A DNA stretch of 18,855 bases. Origin: Clostridia bacterium. Lineage in GTDB: Bacteria; Bacillota; Clostridia; Oscillospirales; Acutalibacteraceae. Shown here piece by piece: positions 13,527-18,855 of the stretch. A program made the translations under genes and the position numbers. How positions within the stretch are numbered: the first letter of the stretch is position 1; every line of letters begins with the position of its first letter. The notes beneath the pieces were generated by a model. That model saw nothing but the letters and a program-made list of their open reading frames with translations. It had not been told where the DNA came from and did no database searches. The stretch covers positions 1 to 18,855 of the forward strand of contig JAILDS010000030.1 in NCBI GenBank assembly GCA_024689165.1. The letters run 5' to 3'.

Positions 13527-13568
13527 TGCAAAAAACGAGGCTCTGCCGATTCCCGGCAGAGCCTCGTT
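13527..13568 (-). terminator. Rho-independent terminator of the metallophosphoesterase gene
   Basis: A 15-bp perfect stem (13534-13548 with 13554-13568, GC-rich) has a five-base loop and is followed on the minus strand by TTTTTT (13534 down to about 13529). It lies about 60 bases past the stop codon at 13626. Confidence 0.85.
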
Positions 13569-13625
13569 GCATTCCACGCGGCTTCAAGCGGCTATTGACC
13601 GCAAGCTTCTTGTTGCGGTGCTGCC

Positions 13626-14978
13626 TTATTTTAATTTCAGCACGGCTTTGTAATCGTCGATTCCGTAATTGCCGACCGTGTGCTTCATCGTTTCATAAAA
13701 ATCGAGCGTTTCGCCCTGCGAACCCTTCAAGGTCTTCACGAACCTGCCGATGCGTTTGAATACTTTCAAGAGCGTATCGCCGCCGGGAGTGCCCTCCACG
13801 TAAGGCTGGTTCCCCTCGAACACGCTGCGAACGAACGACACCGCGAACTCCACAAAGGGATCTTTCCTGATCTGCGGGTCTGCACTGACCAGGAACAGGC
13901 GGGCAAAACCGCCGACAGTCATTTTCGAGAGCTTTTTCCCAAGGACCGGGAAAACCTTTTGCAGCAGCGGCGTCGGCTTGATATTGACCTTGCGCATGAA
14001 CCGTTCGGGATCCGTCCGCATACGTTCGATCAGCGTGCGGATCAGTCTGTCGAACTGCGCCTTCAGGTATTCCTCACCCGTGAGGCCTTTTTTATCCCAA
14101 TCGAAATCGGGGACGGGAACGCTTTCGACAAAAACGGTCTCCTCATCCTGTATCGTCACGCGCCGCATGAAAGCGGGCCAGCCGATGGCTGAGCCGGTGC
14201 AGACGTCATAGAATCTATTGCCCTTCGCCGTCTGCGTCATATTGATGCTCTGATTGTGCATATGACCGGTGAAGATCAGGTGAACGCCGTTATCTGCCAG
14301 AGTTTCGATCAGCTTTTGAGCTTCCGCCTGCCGGGCGTCCCCGATCAGGGCAAGTATCGGCTGGCCGGGAAGCACGGGGTAGTGCTCCATCGCGATCATC
14401 ATTTTGCCGCCTGCCCGCGCTTTTTTCGCCTGTTCTTCTATCCAGCCGAGGAACTCATCGTCGTATGCGATATGCTTTTTTCCTTCGATATCGTTGCAGA
14501 TCACAAGCAGACGCACGTCCTCTGAAAGCTCCGCCACATAGGAAAGGTGCTTTTCATTGAAGGCGACCGCGTCTTTATAACCGAAATCCGAGTAATAGCC
14601 CAAAAGCTCCGAAAACCCGGTACCCTCAGGTTCCAGACGGCCGCTTTCATTGAATGCGAACGGATGGTCGTTGAAATCATGCCCTGCGGTCACGGCGAAG
14701 ATACGCTTACCGCTTTTCTCTTTGAAATCATGCAGCAGTCCGGAAAACGCCTCGTTGCTCTTTTTCTCGCCGTTAAAGGAGAGATCCCCCGCGATCAGGA
14801 CTATGTCGGCGTCGTCCGCATTTTCAAGCCACTCAAACGCGGCTTTGTCGATTGCGGCGGTTTCGGCAAAACACTTCTGCTCGCCGTCCATGAATTCCTC
14901 ATACGCGTCTCCGAACGCGTCGAGGTCGGGGGCAAAATAGTGCGTATCCGTTATCAGGTAAAATTTCAAAGGTACCAT
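13626..14978 (-). CDS. Calcineurin-like metallophosphoesterase, cytosolic type
   Basis: The 450-residue protein has a metallophosphoesterase core at about 5-270: DTH (11-13), GDLSFNGE (64-71), AGHDF (98-102), EHYP (198-201) and GHMH (238-241). These are the dinuclear metal ligands in the usual order. Where the family has GNHD or GNHE, this protein has AGHD, so the metal-binding Asn is absent. Residues about 270-450 form a helical C-terminal region with no recognised domain. There is no signal peptide. AAGGA lies seven bases before the ATG. It follows the exported phosphoesterase gene by 50 bases on the same strand and is probably co-transcribed with it. The substrate is unknown (phosphomonoester, diester or nucleotide). 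Confidence 0.8.
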   Translation of the reverse strand: MVPLKFYLITDTHYFAPDLDAFGDAYEEFMDGEQKCFAETAAIDKAAFEWLENADDADIVLIAGDLSFNGEKKSNEAFSGLLHDFKEKSGKRIFAVTAGHDFNDHPFAFNESGRLEPEGTGFSELLGYYSDFGYKDAVAFNEKHLSYVAELSEDVRLLVICNDIEGKKHIAYDDEFLGWIEEQAKKARAGGKMMIAMEHYPVLPGQPILALIGDARQAEAQKLIETLADNGVHLIFTGHMHNQSINMTQTAKGNRFYDVCTGSAIGWPAFMRRVTIQDEETVFVESVPVPDFDWDKKGLTGEEYLKAQFDRLIRTLIERMRTDPERFMRKVNIKPTPLLQKVFPVLGKKLSKMTVGGFARLFLVSADPQIRKDPFVEFAVSFVRSVFEGNQPYVEGTPGGDTLLKVFKRIGRFVKTLKGSQGETLDFYETMKHTVGNYGIDDYKAVLKLK

Positions 14979-15028
14979 TATCTTTTCCTTTCCGATACGT
15001 GTTCTGTCATTATTTCACGGTCGTTCGT

Positions 15029-16207
15029 TCAGAATTTATAAATAAGATCGGTTACCTTCTTCCAGATATTCTGAGAAAAATCCGCAAACGCTTTCCAGAT
15101 CTTAACCATAAACAGCTCCACCCGTGAAACGCCGCCGACCGAAACGAGCTCCGAGCCCTGTTTTTCCGCGAGTTCGCAGGCCGTGAGGACCCTGCTTTCA
15201 TACCCGCCGTCCTCGTGGAGCGTAATGACCCTGGGACCCCAATTGATTTTTCTCAGAAGGATATGCGGTTTTATGCTGGGAGTGTTGACGATATCCACGC
15301 CGTCGATCTCAACGGTAAAGCTGTTGTAATGGTCGTGGCCGCAGAAGATCGCCCGCACGTCGCCGTTTTTGCTCATAGCTTCGAGTTGTCCGTGATTATA
15401 ATAACCCGGGCAGGGCTTTTCAAAGATATAGCCGTCGCGCATATTGGAAAGGTTCGGGATCGGCACCAGATCGTAGGTTTCGGAGTCGTATTCCCTGACT
15501 CCAAGATTGTAATTCTTTGCGACAGGAAAAAGCTTATCGTAGATCTCCTGTACGATGATATGCTGAAATACGACCGAGGGCACGTAATTTCCCCCGTTCC
15601 CGTTTTTCAGTGATTCCGCCTTTGCCTGATACCATTCGATCTGGTCGGGATGTACGGAATCGTAGCCTTTTCCCTCAACGGAATCCCCGGAATCGAAACA
15701 ATAAATGTTATATGCCACGCGGCTGACGTCGTTTGACTAAACTGGGATACTGCAGGTACCGCATCCGAAGAGCTCGGGCTCTTCATCTGTGCCGATGAAG
15801 AATTCGCCGCCATATTCCTTATAGAACGCGAACATTTCGTCGATAGAATACCCGTGCATATAATCGTGGTTGCCGAAAGTGATAACGAACGGGATCTCAG
15901 CCTGAACGAACAGTTCGCAGATCTCCCGGATGGCGGCGGGCTGATCCTCTGTCGCCGCCTCGGAGAGATCGCCGCCCAGCACGACAAGATCCGGCTTTGC
16001 CTCGGCGACGGATTCGAGCACCAACTGTTTATGAACCTCGGGCAGAGGATAGTCGCAGTGCCAGTCTGTCAGATGCAAAATGACAAAATCGCCGTCAGCG
16101 TCAAAATGCAGTACCGGTTTCTCGCTCAGCGCGAAACAGACCGGCTCCATGACGGCGGCAATCAGAAGAACCAGGAGCAGGCAGACCATTCTTTTCAAAA
16201 ACTTCAT
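15029..16207 (-). pseudogene. Exported calcineurin-like metallophosphoesterase interrupted by one in-frame amber codon
   Basis: The two halves (16207-15740 and 15736-15029) are in the same frame and are separated only by TAG at 15737-15739, codon 157 of 392. The first half has a signal peptide (KFLKRM, hydrophobic core, AVMEPVCFA), then TDWHCD, GGDLS and GNHDY. The second half continues VAYNIYCFDSGD, then FQHIIVQEIY and CGHDHYNSF. Together they are one complete exported purple-acid-like phosphoesterase with all metal ligands. The start at ATG 16207 is preferred over GTG 16216, since AAGGTG lies about six to eight bases upstream of the ATG. The C-terminus (last about 30 residues) is an aromatic and basic amphipathic helix. 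No other damage is seen, so the stop is recent, a sequencing error, or read through. Confidence 0.8.
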
Positions 16208-16239
16208 TTTTCTCACCTTGTTAAAACCATAATGAATTT

Positions 16240-16268
16240 ATTATAAGCAATCCCAATCCGGAAAGTAA
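16240..16268 (-). promoter_or_regulatory. Candidate promoter of the split phosphoesterase gene
   Basis: TATAAT is present on the minus strand at 16240-16245. The -35 is poor (TTACTT or TTTACT at 18-19 bases upstream). The start is predicted near 16233, about 26 bases before the ATG, with AAGGTG in between. It sits in the 72-base gap after the glycosidase gene. Confidence 0.45.
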
Positions 16269-16279
16269 ATTCAAATTAT

Positions 16280-18181
16280 TCAACTCCCCGACGGCATGGG
16301 TTGTGGGGTGACGGTAGGGCCGCAGGCGACAAGAAGGTCGGGCCCGTTTTCACGCGGGACGAATTTGACCCGGTCGATGTTCAGAGCGCGGGGATGGACC
16401 TGAGTGAGCGTGTTGTGGCTGTGATAGACGATGAACATCTCAGTGCCGTCCGGAGAATACGTAAAGCAGTGGTGCCCGGTGCCGTGAATGAAAGAATCCG
16501 GCCGAAGCATGGGGTTGCCCTCATATCGGGTGAAGGGGCCTGTGGGGCTGTCTGAGGTCATATAGGCTACGGCATAGTTTACGCTCCGGTAGTCGTCGCC
16601 GGAATAGGTCAGGTAATAGGTCCCGTTGTGCTTCAGCACGGCGGGGCCTTCGTTGATCCGGCCCTCCCAGCCCTCGGGGAATGTAAGCTTGACACCCGTG
16701 CCCTCCTTCACTGACGTCAGGTCGTCGTTGAGATCGTACACCCAGATGTGGTTTCCGGAATCGAAGTGGACGACGTAGAGATATATCCTGCCGTCGTCGT
16801 CAAAGAAAACGTGGCCGTCGATGGCCTCCCGCTCCATCAGGAAATCATCGGAGGTCCTGATAAAAGGTCCGGCGGGGCTGTCAGCAACTGCAACGCCCAA
16901 ATGCGCCTGCGCGGTGTAGAAAAGATAGAACCTGCCGTTGTATTTGTATACCTCCGGCGCCCAGAAATTATAGTCGCCCACTATATCGTCTTTGAACGCC
17001 ACCTGGCCGATATCCGTCCAGTGGACAAGGTCGGTCGACGCGGCGGCGCTGAAGCCTGTGCCGTTGTTGGTGGCGTAGAGGTAATAGACTCCGTCCTCAA
17101 ATAGCACGAAGGGATCCGCGCTGTTGGGATAGAGCGGGTTGGAGTAAGTCGGCCCGTCATAGGCGGGCGGAGCGTCCTGAAGAAGGACGTCCTTCGCCTC
17201 GCCGCAGACGCCCGCGTCCGTGCCGTCAAATGAGATAGGCAGATCGAACATCGGATACGGATCGGCGTCAAGCGGGTTGTTGTACAGCCACGCGATCACA
17301 CGGCTGCCGTCGTACTGAAGTCTGACGCGGTAAGACTCGCCGGGTGTAAGTGCAGCGTATTTCGTCGAAAGGAACTCGGGAACGCCGTCTTTCATTCCGG
17401 CGATCCCCGCCCGGTCCTGCTCGGCGTTGAGCCAGAAGAAACCGCCGTTGAAGCTCTCGGACAGTTCAGCGCCGAAGACAAGGCCTGCGACTTCGTCGGC
17501 TTTGGGAGTGACAGTCGCGTCGAGCTGATATGGCGTTCCCCGCTCTCCTGCTTTTGTCACTTCCCCGGGCGAAAGGGAAACAGGCGTCCGGTAACTCAAA
17601 GTAAAGGTGCATGTGATCTCCTGCCCAGCGTAAGTGAACGAACATTCTCCCGCCCGACGGATGGTCTTCGGGGCGAGCACGCCGGTCAGGCCCTGTGGAA
17701 AATCATCAAAAGCGCGGTTGGAGACGCTCTTGGAATGTCGGATGAATGGAGACAGGATGCTTGCCAGCCAGCCGAAAAACCGTATGATCCTTGCAAGCAG
17801 CGTTCCGTACTTTTCGCCGACAGTCTGCGCCTGCGCGTTTTCAAACAGGTTGAACGTCTTATCCAATGTCTTGCCGCCCTCCAACGTATCCAGATAATAC
17901 CACACGTCGCCCGTGACAAGGTAGGTATCGCTCTTTGAGTACCGCAGACTCAGCTCAACGTCCTTCATATCGCCGAAGGAGTTATTCGTCAGCACGGCGC
18001 GGATCACGATCTCTTCACCCGCCTCGTAGGAAGACTTTTCAGGCGCGGCTGTGAAAGACCACTGAGGTTCATCGGTTTTGCGCTGTGCACCTGCAAACGA
18101 AGCGGGACAAAGCGCGGTCAAAAGCATCACGACCGTCAGCAAAACCGCCGCGATCTTATTTGCATATATGTGTTTTTTCAT
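16280..18181 (-). CDS. Exported GH43-type glycoside hydrolase with N-terminal accessory domains
   Basis: The 633-residue protein has a signal peptide (cleavage likely after SFA at residue 30), so it acts outside the cell. Residues 340-615 are a five-bladed beta-propeller of the GH43 type with the three catalytic acids in place: base Asp356 in SADPFVLFEDG, modulator Asp455 in AIDGHVFFDDDG, and acid Glu511 in INEGPAVLKHNG. WAPEVYKYNGRFYLFYT (408-424) is a typical propeller strand. Residues 40-200 resemble an Ig-like (CARDB-type) domain, and about 215-335 a jelly-roll region related to GH32/GH43 accessory domains. GH43 enzymes cleave arabinose or xylose linkages in plant hemicellulose and pectin; the specificity is not readable here. 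A hydrophobic, arginine-containing segment at about 127-148 interrupts the first domain. AAAGGTG precedes the ATG. Confidence 0.86.
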   Translation of the reverse strand: MKKHIYANKIAAVLLTVVMLLTALCPASFAGAQRKTDEPQWSFTAAPEKSSYEAGEEIVIRAVLTNNSFGDMKDVELSLRYSKSDTYLVTGDVWYYLDTLEGGKTLDKTFNLFENAQAQTVGEKYGTLLARIIRFFGWLASILSPFIRHSKSVSNRAFDDFPQGLTGVLAPKTIRRAGECSFTYAGQEITCTFTLSYRTPVSLSPGEVTKAGERGTPYQLDATVTPKADEVAGLVFGAELSESFNGGFFWLNAEQDRAGIAGMKDGVPEFLSTKYAALTPGESYRVRLQYDGSRVIAWLYNNPLDADPYPMFDLPISFDGTDAGVCGEAKDVLLQDAPPAYDGPTYSNPLYPNSADPFVLFEDGVYYLYATNNGTGFSAAASTDLVHWTDIGQVAFKDDIVGDYNFWAPEVYKYNGRFYLFYTAQAHLGVAVADSPAGPFIRTSDDFLMEREAIDGHVFFDDDGRIYLYVVHFDSGNHIWVYDLNDDLTSVKEGTGVKLTFPEGWEGRINEGPAVLKHNGTYYLTYSGDDYRSVNYAVAYMTSDSPTGPFTRYEGNPMLRPDSFIHGTGHHCFTYSPDGTEMFIVYHSHNTLTQVHPRALNIDRVKFVPRENGPDLLVACGPTVTPQPMPSGS

Positions 18182-18213
18182 ACAAACAGCACCTTTTTTC
18201 AGATTACGGTAAC

Positions 18214-18242
18214 ATTATATAACATTTTCCAAAAGTTTTAAA
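18214..18242 (-). promoter_or_regulatory. Promoter of the GH43 gene
   Basis: On the minus strand, TTTAAA (18237-18242) lies 17 bases before a perfect TATAAT (18214-18219). The start is predicted near 18207, leaving a leader of about 26 nt with AAAGGTG. Confidence 0.6.
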
Positions 18243-18330
18243 GCGATAAGCTGTATTTTGGATAATTTAATTCATATATAACTTGTTATGATTGCCGAAG
18301 GCGTTTTGTTTCGAATCAACTGCAAACGAC

Positions 18331-18346
18331 AGCCGGCATTCCGGCT
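18331..18346. other. Small GC-rich hairpin in the GH43 upstream region
   Basis: AGCCGG (18331-18336) and CCGGCT (18341-18346) form a six-pair stem with a CATT loop. There is no T-tract on either strand. It lies between the oxidoreductase terminator and the GH43 promoter; role unknown. Confidence 0.3.
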
Positions 18347-18362
18347 TCGTGATCAATGCATG

Positions 18363-18414
18363 AAAAACCCACCATGATACTTCCGATGCCTGAAGATATC
18401 ATGGTGGGTTTTTT
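18363..18414 (-). terminator. Strong bidirectional-looking terminator after the Gfo/Idh/MocA gene
   Basis: A 17-bp stem (18363-18379 with 18397-18413) includes CCCACCATGATA paired with TATCATGGTGGG. It is flanked by A-rich and T-rich ends, giving T-tracts on both strands. It begins 17 bases past the stop codon of the minus-strand gene at 18431. Confidence 0.85.
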
Positions 18415-18430
18415 GTTTAATTACAACAAA

Positions 18431-18855
18431 TCAAAAAGTACCGGACATATCAGCCTGGACCTGCTCGACTACGCGGCTCTTGGCGCGTGAACCGTCGATG
18501 CGCTTTTTAAGTTCTTCCCAATACAGCTCTTCGTCTATCGGGAGCTTGACCGGCTTGCCGAGCCAGCTTGAAAGGAAAGCGGCGTTGGAGATCATAAGGC
18601 CGTTGATGCCCTCCTGCCCCTCCGCAACGAGCGGCTCGCCGCGAAGAATGTGAGCGGCAAATGCGTTCATAACGCCGGAGTGCTGCGGGTTGAAGCCGTC
18701 GGTCACGATCTCTACGTCCTTGCCGGAGACCTTGGCAAAGCCCTCCTTGCTGCCGTAAATATAGTCCGTAAGGCTGCTGTCGAGTTCATAAAGGCTGATC
18801 TTAGCAGCGTCGGTAACGACTATCTTGGCCTTGTCCATCGTGATCTCAAGTCTGT
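18431..18855 (-). CDS. Gfo/Idh/MocA-family oxidoreductase, C-terminal part (runs off right edge)
   Basis: The reading frame stays open to the window edge (RLEITMDKAKI at the boundary), so the Met at 18838 is internal and only the last about 141 residues are present. The sequence shows the C-terminal alpha/beta domain of the family: strands ending LEITMDKAKIVV, SLYELD, then HSGVMNAFAAHILRGEPLV followed by EGINGLMISNAAFLSSW, the helix pair that ends substrate-domain folds of myo-inositol or glucose-fructose oxidoreductase-like enzymes. The NAD-binding half is outside the window. The ending (KKRI...SGTF) is typical of sugar-metabolising members from gut Clostridia. The substrate cannot be given. 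Confidence 0.8.
   Translation of the reverse strand, partial: RLEITMDKAKIVVTDAAKISLYELDSSLTDYIYGSKEGFAKVSGKDVEIVTDGFNPQHSGVMNAFAAHILRGEPLVAEGQEGINGLMISNAAFLSSWLGKPVKLPIDEELYWEELKKRIDGSRAKSRVVEQVQADMSGTF

Noticed and set aside
15737..15739. Pyrrolysine encoded by TAG in the phosphoesterase
   Set aside because: No pyl genes are in the window and the family is not known to use pyrrolysine; kept only as a minor option under readthrough.

Overview
The window looks like a chromosome segment of an anaerobic, fairly GC-rich member of the Clostridia (Oscillospirales- or Christensenellales-like; this placement is inference). The evidence is the strong Shine-Dalgarno sites, dense ATGA-coupled operons, a Gram-positive-style lipoprotein, an aldehyde:ferredoxin oxidoreductase with a polyferredoxin, and exported glycoside hydrolase and phosphoesterase genes. 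No tRNA, rRNA, CRISPR array or intact mobile element was seen.

Left edge (1-1238): the 5' part of hypB (minus strand) runs off the window. It has a strong extended -10 promoter placed so close to the ATG that the mRNA should be leaderless. About 0.9 kb of AT-rich sequence without an intact gene follows. It holds a GC-rich hairpin, a fragment of a repeat-type surface protein and a rho-independent terminator.

Core (1239-13478): two divergent operons share one control region (4954-5231) and together form a tungsten/molybdenum-cofactor enzyme island. The minus-strand operon is mogA, a HesA/MoeB-type E1 gene, aor, moaD and a four-cluster ferredoxin gene. The plus-strand operon is tupA-tupB-tupC, moeA, a moeA fused to a binding-protein-like domain, moaC, moaA, a MOSC gene and two half-size CHR transporter genes. 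The proposed flow is: TupABC imports tungstate; MoaA and MoaC make precursor Z from GTP; MoaD, activated by the E1, would carry sulfur (no moaE is present in the window); MogA adenylates molybdopterin; the two MoeA proteins insert the metal; AOR uses the cofactor and passes electrons to the polyferredoxin. The plus-strand leader folds into a structured RNA with a GAAA tetraloop hairpin and an 11-nt tetraloop receptor. This is the architecture expected of a Moco/Tuco riboswitch and is the most interesting item here.

Right part (13479-18855), all on the minus strand: a cytosolic-looking metallophosphoesterase, an exported metallophosphoesterase split by one in-frame amber codon, an exported GH43-type glycosidase, and the C-terminal part of a Gfo/Idh/MocA oxidoreductase that runs off the right edge. 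Clear terminators follow the first phosphoesterase and the oxidoreductase. These genes look unrelated to the tungsten island.
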